A stretch of DNA of 64,000 nucleotides from JAGVSZ01 sp035456405. GTDB lineage: Bacteria > Pseudomonadota > Gammaproteobacteria > Burkholderiales > SG8-39. The DNA is taken from the NCBI GenBank assembly GCA_035456405.1, contig DATIDG010000032.1:1-64000 (forward strand). Reading direction: 5' to 3'. Positions 41,748 to 50,320 of this stretch are shown here, piece after piece. How positions within the stretch are numbered: position 1 is the first letter of the stretch; each line of letters starts with the position of its first letter. The notes beneath the pieces are model-generated. The model searched no databases and was not told the DNA's origin. It saw only the letters and a list, made by a program, of their open reading frames with translations. A program made the position numbers and the translations under genes.

Positions 41748-41797
41748 GGCGATCGCCCTCGCATCCGCGAGGTGCCCCAATCCGGAGGAGGTGCGCA

Positions 41798-43867
41798 ATG
41801 CGCGCAGGCGGCGCGGCCCGGGTGCGCATCGGCATCGACACCGGCGGCACGTTCACCGACATCGTCGCCGTGGACGGCGCGACCGGCGGCGTCGCCGTCA
41901 CCAAGGTGCCGAGCACGCCGGCGAATCCCGCGATCGGCCTGGTGCGCGGCGTGACGCAGATCCTCGCGCAGACCGGGTGCACGGTCGACGACCTTGCCGG
42001 GCTCGCGCACGGCACGACGGTCGCGACGAACGCGCTCCTGCAGGGCGAGATCGACTCGCTCGGACTCGTGGTGACCGAGGGCTTCCGCCACATCCTCGAG
42101 ATCGCCCGCCAGTCGGTGCCGGAGGGCTACGGCAACTCGTACTTCTGGGTGAAGCCCGAGCGCATCGTTCCGGTCGAGCTGGTGCGCGAGGTCGGCGGGC
42201 GCCTCGACTACCGCGGCACGGAGCTGCGGCCGCTGGACGAGCAAAGCGTCCGCCTCGCGGCGCGTTACTTCCGCACGCGCGGCATCCGCGCGGTCGGCGT
42301 GTGCCTCATCCACTCGTATGCGAACGACGGCCACGAGCGGCGCGTGCGGAAGATCTTCGCCGCGGAGTACCCTGAGTGCGCCGTCTCGCTCTCGTGCGAG
42401 GTGCTGCCCGAGTACCGCGAGTACGAGCGCGCGATGACGACGCTCGTCGACGCGTTCGTGAAGCCGCACATGGAGCGGTACCTGCAGCGTATCCACGACG
42501 AGCTCGGCGCCGGCCTGCGCGAGAAGCCCTTCCTCGTCATGCAATCCTCCGGCGGCGTCATCTCGAGCGAGCAGGTGGTGAACAAGCCGATCACCACCGC
42601 GCTGTCGGGCCCCGCCGCCGGCGCGCTCGGGTCCGCGGTCGTCGCGAGGATCGCGGGGTTCGACAACGTCGTGACGCTCGACGCCGGCGGCACGTCGACC
42701 GACCTCTGCCTGATCGAGGCCGGCGTGCCGAAGATCACGAACGGCGGCTCGGTCGGGCCGTTCCCGGTGCGCATCCCCATGATCGACGTGAAGACCGTCG
42801 GCACCGGCGGCGGCTCGATCGCGTGGATCAGCCGCGAGGGTCATCTCAAGGTCGGGCCGAAGAGCGCCGGCGCGGTGCCCGGCCCGATGTGCTACCCGAA
42901 CGGCGGCGACCAGCCGACGATCACGGACGCGAACCTGGTCATGGGGCGCATCCCGCCGGCGCTCATCGGCGGCGGCATCCGGCTCGACGCCGCGCGCGCG
43001 CGGGCCGGCATCGCCGAGCTGGTGAGGCGGCTCGGCAGCCCGATGCCGGTCGAAAGCCTTGCCGAGGGCATCATCGAGATCGCCAACTGGAACCAGGCGA
43101 ACCGCATCCGCCAGATGACCATCCAGCGCGGCATCGACCCGCGCGAGTTCGCGCTCCTCTCCTTCGGCGGCTCGGGGCCGGCGCAGTCGCCGGCGGTGAT
43201 GGAGCTTCTCGGAATGAAAGCGTGCATCGTGCCGCTCGACCCCGGCAACCTGTCCGCATTCGGCCTCCTCGCGGTGGACTGGCGCACCGACCACATCGCG
43301 ACCCGCGTAACGCACGAGGATGCGCTCGACCCGCGCCAGCTCGAGAGCACCTACGCCCTGCTGGAACGCGAGGCCGTCGAAACGCTGCGCCGCGACGGCA
43401 TCGACCCGACCAACATCCGTCTCGTGCGCGAGGCGGACGTGCGATACGTCGGGCAGTCGATGGAAGTGCGCGTGCAGGCACCGGGCAGGAACATCGACGC
43501 CGCGTTCGCGCCGGCCCTCGTCGACGCCTTCCATGCCGCCCACGAGAAGGCGTTCGGCTACAGCTACCGGGGCAAGCAGAAGGTCGAGGTGGTGAACTAC
43601 TGCGTGTCGGGATTCGGGCTCATCGACCGGCCGCAGCTGCCGAAGCTCGCGGCGACCAGCGCGACCCCGGCCCCGCAGTCGCGGCGCAAGGTGTGCTTCG
43701 GCGGCGCGTTCGTCGACACGCCGGTCCACGCACGGAGCACGCTTCCCGCGCTCGCCCGCATCGAGGGGCCGGCGGTGATCGAGGAGTTCGGCTCGACGAC
43801 CGTCGTCTTCCCCGGCCAGGCGCTGACCGTGGATCCGCACGGGATCATGATCGTGCGGAAGAAATGA
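41798..43867 (+). CDS. hyuA: hydantoinase/oxoprolinase family protein, subunit A
   Basis: A 689-residue HyuA-type protein of the ASKHA ATPase fold. The phosphate-binding GIDTGGTFTDIVAVDG opens it, LAHGTTVATNALLQG is the second signature, and TLDAGGTSTDLCLI is the second phosphate loop. These proteins work with HyuB as ATP-dependent cyclic-amide hydrolases (N-methylhydantoinase, 5-oxoprolinase) or as carboxylase subunits. The cluster context suggests a cyclic ureide or imide, but the substrate is not visible. The start is supported by a GGAGGAGG site 8 bases upstream. A type B hairpin repeat separates it from its partner subunit. Confidence 0.87.
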   Translation: MRAGGAARVRIGIDTGGTFTDIVAVDGATGGVAVTKVPSTPANPAIGLVRGVTQILAQTGCTVDDLAGLAHGTTVATNALLQGEIDSLGLVVTEGFRHILEIARQSVPEGYGNSYFWVKPERIVPVELVREVGGRLDYRGTELRPLDEQSVRLAARYFRTRGIRAVGVCLIHSYANDGHERRVRKIFAAEYPECAVSLSCEVLPEYREYERAMTTLVDAFVKPHMERYLQRIHDELGAGLREKPFLVMQSSGGVISSEQVVNKPITTALSGPAAGALGSAVVARIAGFDNVVTLDAGGTSTDLCLIEAGVPKITNGGSVGPFPVRIPMIDVKTVGTGGGSIAWISREGHLKVGPKSAGAVPGPMCYPNGGDQPTITDANLVMGRIPPALIGGGIRLDAARARAGIAELVRRLGSPMPVESLAEGIIEIANWNQANRIRQMTIQRGIDPREFALLSFGGSGPAQSPAVMELLGMKACIVPLDPGNLSAFGLLAVDWRTDHIATRVTHEDALDPRQLESTYALLEREAVETLRRDGIDPTNIRLVREADVRYVGQSMEVRVQAPGRNIDAAFAPALVDAFHAAHEKAFGYSYRGKQKVEVVNYCVSGFGLIDRPQLPKLAATSATPAPQSRRKVCFGGAFVDTPVHARSTLPALARIEGPAVIEEFGSTTVVFPGQALTVDPHGIMIVRKK

Positions 43868-43883
43868 AGAACGAGAAGGCTAT

Positions 43884-44022
43884 CACCGCAAAGACGCGAA
43901 GATCGCAAAGGGCCAAAGGACGCGAGGAACGAGGAGTCACGACACACGGCGCGATCTCCGGTAACTTGCCGATTCGATCCCGTATCTTTGCGTCTCTCTG
44001 CGTCTTTTGCGTCTCTGCGGTG
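43884..44022. repeat. dispersed hairpin repeat, type B, copy 1
   Basis: Arms at 43884-43910 and 43996-44022 pair at about 21 of 27 positions around an 85-base loop. The arms read CACCGCAAAGACGCGAAG... and its complement, made of degenerate CGCARAGA units. It lies between the hydantoinase A and B genes. The related copy is at 47859-47991. Confidence 0.85.
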
Positions 44023-44040
44023 AAGGTGTAGGCGAAGCCG

Positions 44041-45918
44041 ATGGCAGCGATACCCAGACCCTGGCCCACCCCACCCGCGCGGCCCAAGCCGCGCGACGTC
44101 GACCCGATCGTGCTGCAGATCGTCGAGGGCACGCTCAACTCGATCGAGGCCGAGATTGAGTACGCGATCGAGCGGACCGCGCGCAGCCCGATGATCCGCG
44201 AGGCGCACGACTACCGCGTCGGGCTCTTCGACCGCTTCTGCCGCAAGCTCACCGGACGCTCGTACTCGGCGATGCCGAACGCGGTGGTGCGCGACTACCC
44301 GCCGGAGACCATGCAGCGCGGCGACGTGTTCCTCATGAACGACACCTACCTCACCGAGGGCTCGATCGGGCACCTCCCCGACCTCTGCTCGACGGTGCCC
44401 GTGTTTCACGGCGGCGAGGTGGTTGCGTACATCCAGGCATTCGGCCACCACGACGACATCGGCGGACGCGTCCCGGGCTCGATGCCGGGTACCGCGGTGA
44501 CGGTGTTCGAGGAGGGCCTCGCGATCCCGCCGATCCGGATCTACGACGCGGGCAGGCGCAACGACGAGGCGTTCCGGATCATTCGCCGGAACACGCGCGT
44601 GCCGGAGATGCTGGAGGCCGACCTCGACAGCGAGGTCCAGGCGATCATGATGGGCGCGCGGCGCATGGCGGAGCTGTTCGAGCGCTTCGGGCGCGACACC
44701 GTCGAAGCGTGCTTCCAGGCGATCCTCGACAAGTGCCGCGACATCTACCGCAAGGAGCTGCTGCCGAAGATCCCGGACGGCGAGTACGCCTGGGAGGACT
44801 ACGTCGAGCACGATGGCGTCACCGACCCGAGCCTGCACCGGCTCGCGCTCAGGATGATCAAGAAAGGCGACCGCATCACGCTCGACTTCAACGGCACCGC
44901 ACCGCAGTCGTCCGGTCCGATCAACTGGCCGGCCGACTATGCCGACGGCGCGTTTCTCGTGAAGTGGATCGCGCCGATCCTGCGCAACCTCGCCGATACC
45001 CCGGAGCGCGCGGCCGAGATCCACGTGAACGAAGGCGTGTGCGAAGTGTTCGACGTCGTCTTCCCGCCCAAGGGCTCGCTCATCACGCCCGAGTGGCCGG
45101 CGGCGACCAACGCGCGGTCATTCGTGCTGCTGCGCTCGCTCGGGCTGCTCGCGGGGGTCGTGACGCAGGCGACCGGCGGCCGCATGCCCGCCGACCAGGA
45201 GACGATCCGCTACACCGGCTTCTACGGTAACGACATGCAGGGCAAGCCGTTCCTGTCGCGCGAGGTGATCGGCGGCGGGTCGGGCGGCCGCTGGTACGCG
45301 GACGGCAACGACGCGATCCACATCGTGCCCGACTCGCGCAACCAGCCGGCCGAGTTCACCGAGAACCGATTCCCGGTGATCGTCGAGAAGCTGGGCCTGA
45401 GCACCGACTCCGGCGGCGCCGGCAAGCGCCGCGGCGGGCTGGGCTACGACAAGCACTATCGCGTCCTGGTCGACTGCTTCACGATCGTCACTGCGGACCG
45501 CGTGCGCCTGGGCTGCTACGGCGTCGCGGGCGGGCGCGCGGGCGAGCCGTTCTGCGTGACCGTCGACCTGCACGGGAAGGCGAAGGCGCTCGGCGGGCTG
45601 GTCGACGGCGAGCCGGTGAAGGCCGGCCACGTTGTGCGCGTCGTCACTACCGGCGGCGGCGGCTGGGGCGACCCGCTCGAGCGCGAACCGGAGCTCGTGC
45701 TGCGCGACGTGGTGCAAGGCAAGGTGTCTCCGGAGGCTGCGCGCAGCGCATACGGAGTGGCGCTGATCGCGCGCGAAAGCGATTACTCGGTCGACGACGC
45801 GGCGACCGCAAAGCTGCGCGGCGAGATGCGCGCCGCGCGCAAGGAGCCGTTGCCGCTCATCGACCGCGGGCCGGGGTACGAGAAGATGCTGCGCGGGCAG
45901 TACGGGCCGCGTGTCTAG
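44041..45918 (+). CDS. hyuB: hydantoinase B/oxoprolinase family protein
   Basis: A 625-residue HyuB-type subunit, somewhat long for the family. Features are DPIVLQIVEGTLNSIEAEIE near the N-terminus, GDVFLMNDTYLTEGSIGHLPD, a metal-site-like FGHHDDIGGRVPGSMPG, and the C-terminal GGGGWGDPLEREPE stretch. It is the partner of hydantoinase A. In this family the complex opens or carboxylates small cyclic or carbonyl compounds with ATP. It is followed 12 bp later by the ring-opening amidohydrolase gene. Confidence 0.9.
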   Translation: MAAIPRPWPTPPARPKPRDVDPIVLQIVEGTLNSIEAEIEYAIERTARSPMIREAHDYRVGLFDRFCRKLTGRSYSAMPNAVVRDYPPETMQRGDVFLMNDTYLTEGSIGHLPDLCSTVPVFHGGEVVAYIQAFGHHDDIGGRVPGSMPGTAVTVFEEGLAIPPIRIYDAGRRNDEAFRIIRRNTRVPEMLEADLDSEVQAIMMGARRMAELFERFGRDTVEACFQAILDKCRDIYRKELLPKIPDGEYAWEDYVEHDGVTDPSLHRLALRMIKKGDRITLDFNGTAPQSSGPINWPADYADGAFLVKWIAPILRNLADTPERAAEIHVNEGVCEVFDVVFPPKGSLITPEWPAATNARSFVLLRSLGLLAGVVTQATGGRMPADQETIRYTGFYGNDMQGKPFLSREVIGGGSGGRWYADGNDAIHIVPDSRNQPAEFTENRFPVIVEKLGLSTDSGGAGKRRGGLGYDKHYRVLVDCFTIVTADRVRLGCYGVAGGRAGEPFCVTVDLHGKAKALGGLVDGEPVKAGHVVRVVTTGGGGWGDPLEREPELVLRDVVQGKVSPEAARSAYGVALIARESDYSVDDAATAKLRGEMRAARKEPLPLIDRGPGYEKMLRGQYGPRV

Positions 45919-45930
45919 GGGAGCAATACC

Positions 45931-47025
45931 ATGGCAATCGAAGTCTCGAAGGTGATTCTCAGGAACGTGCAGGACGCCACCGGCATGGAAGAGCGCATCC
46001 TCGCGGGCCAGTTCGGCGCCGATCAGGTCGTCGCGGTGGTCGGGAAGACCGAGGGCAACGGCGGGGTCAACGACTTCACGCGCATCCTCGCCGACCAGGC
46101 GTTCCGCGCGGTGCTGATGAAGCACGGCAAGCGCAGCCTTCAGGACGTGAAGAAGATCCCGATGGTCTGGTCGGGCGGCTGCGACGGCGTGATCACGCCC
46201 CACGCGACGGTCTTCGCGCGCAACGACCGGACCGGCCCGAAGTCGAAGGACCGCCTCGCGATCGGGGCGGCGATGAGCCCGCAGATCCTGCCCGAGGACA
46301 TCGGCAGGCCCGAAATGGTCGAGAAGATCGCCGCGGGCGTGCGGCTCGCAATGATGGACGCCGGCATCGACGATCCGCGGGACGTCCACTACGTGCAGAC
46401 CAAGACGCCGCTCCTCACGATCGAGACGGTGCGCGAAGCCCACGGCCGCGGCAGGAACGTCGCCTGCGAGGTGCACGACTCGATGGGAGTCTCGAACGGC
46501 ACGACCGCGCTCGGGATCGCAGTCGCCCTGGGAGAGGTGAAGTCGTACAAGCCCGAGGACATCTGCAAGAACCTCGACCTCTACTCCTCGGTCGCCTCCT
46601 GCTCCTCCGGCGTCGAGCTCGATGCAGGGCAGATCGTGCTGATGGGCAACAAGGCGGGTGCGGGCGGCCGCTACCGCATCGGCCACGCGGTGATGAAGGA
46701 CGCGATCGACATCGACGGCATCTACGCCGCGATCCGCAACGCCGGACTCGACCTCCCCGAGCGGGCGCGCGCCGAGGACCTGAAGGGGCGGCTCGTCAAC
46801 TGCTTCATGAAGTGCGAGGCCGACCACCGCGGCACGCTGCGGGGGCGCCGGCAGATCATGCTCGACGACTCCGACGTTCACCACCACCGCCACGCGAAAG
46901 CGGCGGTCGGCGGCGTGGCGGCGGCGGCGATCGGCGATCCCGCGGTGTTCGTCTCGGTGGACGCGATGCACCAGGGACCGCAGGGCGGCGGGCCGGTGAT
47001 CGCGATCGTCGACCTCGGCGAGTAG
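45931..47025 (+). CDS. ring-opening amidohydrolase (barbiturase / cyanuric acid hydrolase family)
   Basis: A 364-residue member of the small AtzD/TrzD/barbiturase family, which has three pseudo-repeats and three Ser-Lys pairs. Candidate pairs are visible: K39 (VGKTEGNG) with S81 (WSGGCDG), K158 (QTKTPLL) with S226 (ASCSSGVEL), and K294 (FMKCEADHRG) with S342 (FVSVDAMHQGPQGGG). One Ser acts as nucleophile on the ring amide of barbiturate or cyanuric acid. I cannot tell the two apart by eye. With a pyrimidine permease and hydroxylase upstream, barbiturate (ureidomalonate product) is the better guess. An ABC transporter gene follows by 9 bp. Confidence 0.88.
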   Translation: MAIEVSKVILRNVQDATGMEERILAGQFGADQVVAVVGKTEGNGGVNDFTRILADQAFRAVLMKHGKRSLQDVKKIPMVWSGGCDGVITPHATVFARNDRTGPKSKDRLAIGAAMSPQILPEDIGRPEMVEKIAAGVRLAMMDAGIDDPRDVHYVQTKTPLLTIETVREAHGRGRNVACEVHDSMGVSNGTTALGIAVALGEVKSYKPEDICKNLDLYSSVASCSSGVELDAGQIVLMGNKAGAGGRYRIGHAVMKDAIDIDGIYAAIRNAGLDLPERARAEDLKGRLVNCFMKCEADHRGTLRGRRQIMLDDSDVHHHRHAKAAVGGVAAAAIGDPAVFVSVDAMHQGPQGGGPVIAIVDLGE

Positions 47026-47034
47026 GCGCGGAGG

Positions 47035-47850
47035 ATGAACCTGGTGAACGGCGCTGCGGCGGTCGCTGCGACGAGCGGCGCCGCGCCGGCGGGCGAGGCG
47101 CACATCACCATCCGTGGACTCGCGAAGCGCTTCCAGGGCGCGGTCATCTACGACAACTTCGACTTCGACATACCGCGCGGCCGCTTCCTCTCGATTTTCG
47201 GCCCGAACGGCTGCGGCAAGTCGACGCTGATAAACATCGTGGCCGGGCTCGTCCCGGCAGACGCGGGGACGATCCTCTTCGGCGGCAAGACGCTGAAGGA
47301 GACGAAGATCGGCTACGTCTTCCAGAATTACCGCGAGGCGCTCTTTCCCTGGCTGCGGTCGATCGACAACATCGAGTACCCGCTCAAACTCGCGAGACTG
47401 CCGAAGCGCAGCCGCGACGAGAAAGTCGAGCAGCTGGTGGCGCGCCTCGGCGTGAAGATCGACCTGAATCGCTACCCGTACGAGCTGTCCGGCGGGCAGC
47501 AGCAGCTCGTCTCGATCATGCGCGCCCTGGTGGTCGAGCCGGAGGTGCTGTTCCTCGACGAGCCGTTCTCGGCGCTCGACTACGAGATGACGCTCTTCAT
47601 GCGCGAGCAGCTGCAGCGCATATTTCTGGACACCGGTACGACGACGGTGCTCGTCTCGCACGACCTCGAGGAGGCGGTGTACCTCGCCGACCGGGTGCTG
47701 CTGCTCTCGCGCCGCCCGGCGCGCATCGCCGACTATCCGGAGATCGCGATGCCGCGACCGCGCAACGACGAGACCCTCTCCGCCCCGGCGTTCGTCGCGG
47801 TGAAGGGCCACTGCCTGGAGGTGTTCCAGCGCGAGGTCAGGAAAGGCTAG
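47035..47850 (+). CDS. ABC transporter ATP-binding protein (NitT/TauT family)
   Basis: A 271-residue SsuB/TauB-type ATPase with an alanine-rich N-terminal extension of about 20 residues. Walker A is GPNGCGKST, the Q-loop is VFQNYREALFPWLRS, the signature is LSGGQQQLVSI, Walker B is VLFLDEPFSALD and the H-loop is VLVSHDLEEAV. It powers import with the permease at 48003 and the binding protein at 51761. The family takes up nitrate, sulfonates, pyrimidine precursors and ureides. A type B hairpin repeat separates it from the permease gene. Confidence 0.93.
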   Translation: MNLVNGAAAVAATSGAAPAGEAHITIRGLAKRFQGAVIYDNFDFDIPRGRFLSIFGPNGCGKSTLINIVAGLVPADAGTILFGGKTLKETKIGYVFQNYREALFPWLRSIDNIEYPLKLARLPKRSRDEKVEQLVARLGVKIDLNRYPYELSGGQQQLVSIMRALVVEPEVLFLDEPFSALDYEMTLFMREQLQRIFLDTGTTTVLVSHDLEEAVYLADRVLLLSRRPARIADYPEIAMPRPRNDETLSAPAFVAVKGHCLEVFQREVRKG

Positions 47851-47858
47851 AAGGCTTT

Positions 47859-47991
47859 CACCGCAAGGGCGCAAGGAGTGCAAGGAAGCGCAAAGAGATG
47901 CGAAGAGATGGAAGTGAAGATGACCGCGTGGAGCACGGTTGTCTCAATAGTTGTCTTGGCGGCCCTTTGCGTTCTCTGCGCCCTTGCGGCG
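47859..47991. repeat. dispersed hairpin repeat, type B, copy 2
   Basis: Arms at about 47859-47885 (CACCGCAAGGGCGCAAGG...) and 47965-47991 (...GCGCCCTTGCGGCG) pair imperfectly around a 79-base loop. They share the CACCGCAARGRCGC core with the copy at 43884. It lies between the ATPase and permease genes of the same transporter, with the permease ribosome-binding site just after the right arm. Confidence 0.85.
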
Positions 47992-48002
47992 AGGTGTAGT
48001 GA

Positions 48003-48755
48003 ATGAAACGCGAAGCGCTCCTGCCGTTCGTCGGCGTCGCCGGCCTGGTCGCGATCTGGTACCTCGCGGTCTGGACGCGGATCGTCGATCCGGTGCTGCT
48101 GCCGCCGCCCGAGGACGCGTTCGCCGCGCTGGTGAAGGGCATGGCCGGCGGCCGGCTCGGCCACGACTTCTGGCGCACGGTCGAACGCACCGCGTACGCG
48201 ACCGCGATCGCCGCCGTCATCGCGATCCCCCTCGGGATCCTGCTCGGGGCGAACGAGCGGGCGTACCGCGCCGTCGAATTCGTCATCGACTTCTTCCGCT
48301 CGACGCCGGCTTCGGCGATGTTCCCGCTGTTCCTGGTCATCTTCGGCGTCGGCGACACGACCAAGATCCTGGTTGCGTCCTTCGGCGCCCTGCTGGTGAT
48401 CCTGTTCAACGTCGCCTACGGCGTGATGAACGCGCGCAAGACACGCCTCCTCGCCGCGAAGGTGATGGGCGCGTCGCGCCTGCGCGTGCTCACCGACGTG
48501 ATGCTGCTCGAGTCGCTGCCGCAGACGTTCATCGGGCTGCGCAACGGCGTCTCGCTCGCGCTCGTGATCGTGGTGGTCGCCGAGATGTTCATCGGCTCGA
48601 CCGACGGCCTCGGCCACCGCGTGTTCGAGGCGCAGCAGCTCTTCGCCATGCCCGACATGTACGCCGCTATCTTCGCGGCAGGCGCGCTCGGCTACGGCCT
48701 CAACCTGCTCTTCCTGCTGGTGGAGAAGCGGTTCGTGCACTGGTCTGGGAAGTAG
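48003..48755 (+). CDS. ABC transporter permease (NitT/TauT family)
   Basis: A 250-residue inner-membrane permease of the SsuC/TauC type with six hydrophobic segments. The EAA loop lies in AKVMGASRLRVLTDVMLLESLPQTFIGLRNGVSLALV, where it contacts the ATPase. It ends in VEKRFVHWSGK, as most of this family do. It works with the gene products at 47035 and 51761. The next gene starts 3 bp after the stop. Confidence 0.93.
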   Translation: MKREALLPFVGVAGLVAIWYLAVWTRIVDPVLLPPPEDAFAALVKGMAGGRLGHDFWRTVERTAYATAIAAVIAIPLGILLGANERAYRAVEFVIDFFRSTPASAMFPLFLVIFGVGDTTKILVASFGALLVILFNVAYGVMNARKTRLLAAKVMGASRLRVLTDVMLLESLPQTFIGLRNGVSLALVIVVVAEMFIGSTDGLGHRVFEAQQLFAMPDMYAAIFAAGALGYGLNLLFLLVEKRFVHWSGK

Positions 48756-48758
48756 GCG

Positions 48759-50240
48759 GTGCCCACGGTCACGCGCATCATCGCGAACACGTACCGCGAC
48801 TCGGTCGCGCTGATGCAGCTGTCCGCGTCCCTTCGGTCGCTGCCGGGCGTCGAGGAAGCCTCGATGATCATGGCCACCGCGGGCAACCTTGCGCTGCTGC
48901 GCGAGGTACGGCTGCTGAACGGAGCCGTGGCCGCGCGGCCGAGCGACCTGCTGGTCGTAGTACGGGCGAAGACGGCGACGGCCGCCGAAGCGGCCGTTGC
49001 GCACGGCGAGGCGCAACTGAAGGCGGTGACGCCGACCACGGCGACGGGCGGTCCCGCTGCGATCGTGCCGCGCTCGCTCGACATGGCGCTGGCCGAGGCG
49101 CCGCAGTCCAACCTCGCGCTCATCTCGGTGCCCGGCGAGTACGCCGCGGCCGAGGCGGCGAAAGCGCTCGCACGGGGGCTGAACGTCATGCTCTTCAGCG
49201 ACAACGTTCCGCTCGACGACGAAGTCGCGCTCAAGCGGCGCGCAGCGGAGCGGGGTCTGCTGGTGATGGGCCCCGACTGCGGCACGGCCATCATCGACGG
49301 AGTGCCGCTCGCGTTCGCGAACCGCGTGCGGCGCGGCCCGATCGGCTGCGTCGCGGCATCCGGGACCGGGCTACAGCAAGTGACGACGCTCATCGACCGC
49401 CTCGGACTTGGCATCTCGCAGGCGATCGGCACCGGCGGGCGCGACCTGAGCGAGGCGGTCGGTGGCGTCACGATGCTCGCGGGGCTGAAGGCGCTCGCGG
49501 CCGATCGCGACACCAGAGTGATCGTGCTGATCTCCAAGCCGCCCGCGCCGGCGGTCGCCGCCAAAGTGATCGCGGAGGCGGCAAAGGCGCGCAAGCCGGT
49601 CGTCGTCAACTTCATCGGGGCGAGCGCCGAGGCGCGCGGCAAGAACCTCCACGCCGCGCGGACGCTCGAGGATGCGGCGCGCGCGGCGGTCGCCCTCGCG
49701 CAGGGACGCAAGCCTCCGAAGGCTCCGGCTGCGTCACGCGTCGGCGCACTTCCGCGCCTTGCGAAGAGCCAGCGGTACGTGCGCGGCCTCTTCAGCGGCG
49801 GGACTTTCTGCTACGAGGCGGAGCTGATCCTCCGCGACGCGCTCGGCGATTCGTTCAGGGCCGGGGGCCACACGCTGACCGACCTGGGCGACGACGTCTA
49901 CACGCGCGGCCGCCCCCATCCGATGATCGACCATCGGTTGCGCAACGAGCGCATCGTTCGTGAGGCCGGCGATCCCGAGGTCGCGGTGATCCTCCTAGAC
50001 GTCGTGCTCGGTTACGGCGCGCATCCGGATCCTGCCGCAGAGATGGCGCCGGCGCTGCGCGCCACGCGCAAGGTCAACCGGCGCGTCGCGCTCGTCGGGT
50101 CGGTGTGCGGAACCGACGCCGACCCGCAGGGACTTGCGCGTCAGGAAGCGGCGCTGCGCAAGGCGGGCGTGATCCTCGGCGCGAGCAACGCGGAGGCGGC
50201 GCGGATCGCCGCGAAGATCGTCGCGAAGGGGGCACGGTGA
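48759..50240 (+). CDS. FdrA-like protein (succinyl-CoA synthetase-related, AllF/YahF type)
   Basis: A 493-residue protein of the FdrA family. An N-terminal domain of about 120 residues is specific to FdrA. It is followed by a CoA-ligase-like region with MGPDCGTAIIDGVPLAFAN and VAASGTGLQQVTTLIDRLGLGISQAIGTGGRDLS. The C-terminal domain carries FSGGTFCYEAE and DLGDDVYTRGRPHPMIDHRLR. In E. coli, FdrA acts with the DUF1116 protein and a third subunit in oxamate carbamoyltransferase activity. Here it is paired with DUF1116 but not with the third subunit or a carbamate kinase. It starts at GTG 48759, 3 bp after the permease. Confidence 0.85.
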   Translation: MPTVTRIIANTYRDSVALMQLSASLRSLPGVEEASMIMATAGNLALLREVRLLNGAVAARPSDLLVVVRAKTATAAEAAVAHGEAQLKAVTPTTATGGPAAIVPRSLDMALAEAPQSNLALISVPGEYAAAEAAKALARGLNVMLFSDNVPLDDEVALKRRAAERGLLVMGPDCGTAIIDGVPLAFANRVRRGPIGCVAASGTGLQQVTTLIDRLGLGISQAIGTGGRDLSEAVGGVTMLAGLKALAADRDTRVIVLISKPPAPAVAAKVIAEAAKARKPVVVNFIGASAEARGKNLHAARTLEDAARAAVALAQGRKPPKAPAASRVGALPRLAKSQRYVRGLFSGGTFCYEAELILRDALGDSFRAGGHTLTDLGDDVYTRGRPHPMIDHRLRNERIVREAGDPEVAVILLDVVLGYGAHPDPAAEMAPALRATRKVNRRVALVGSVCGTDADPQGLARQEAALRKAGVILGASNAEAARIAAKIVAKGAR

Positions 50241-50243
50241 ACG

Positions 50244-50306
50244 GATGCCGCAGGCATCGCAGATTTCGGGGAGCATGAGGGGGCGCCGCGGAGCGGCTTT
50301 GCCCCC
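50244..50306 (+). other. two small stem-loops between the FdrA-like and DUF1116 genes
   Basis: GATGCCGCAGGCATC at 50244-50258 folds into a 6-bp stem with a 3-base loop. GGGGGC at 50279-50284 can pair with GCCCCC at 50301-50306. Both fall in the 80-bp gap between genes of one complex, unusual in an operon where most genes touch. They may tune relative expression; low certainty. Confidence 0.4.
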
Positions 50307-50320
50307 CGTGTCGTGACACG

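Noticed and set aside
45118..47883. Minus-strand open frame of about 920 codons under hydantoinase B, amidohydrolase and ATPase genes
   Set aside because: It spans three well-supported plus-strand genes and has no recognisable domain or start signal, so it is a composition artefact.
37803..47991. CRISPR array from the short CACAGAG/CGCAAAG units
   Set aside because: Units are 7-10 bases, degenerate, arranged as two inverted arms with one loop, and there are no cas genes or regular spacers.
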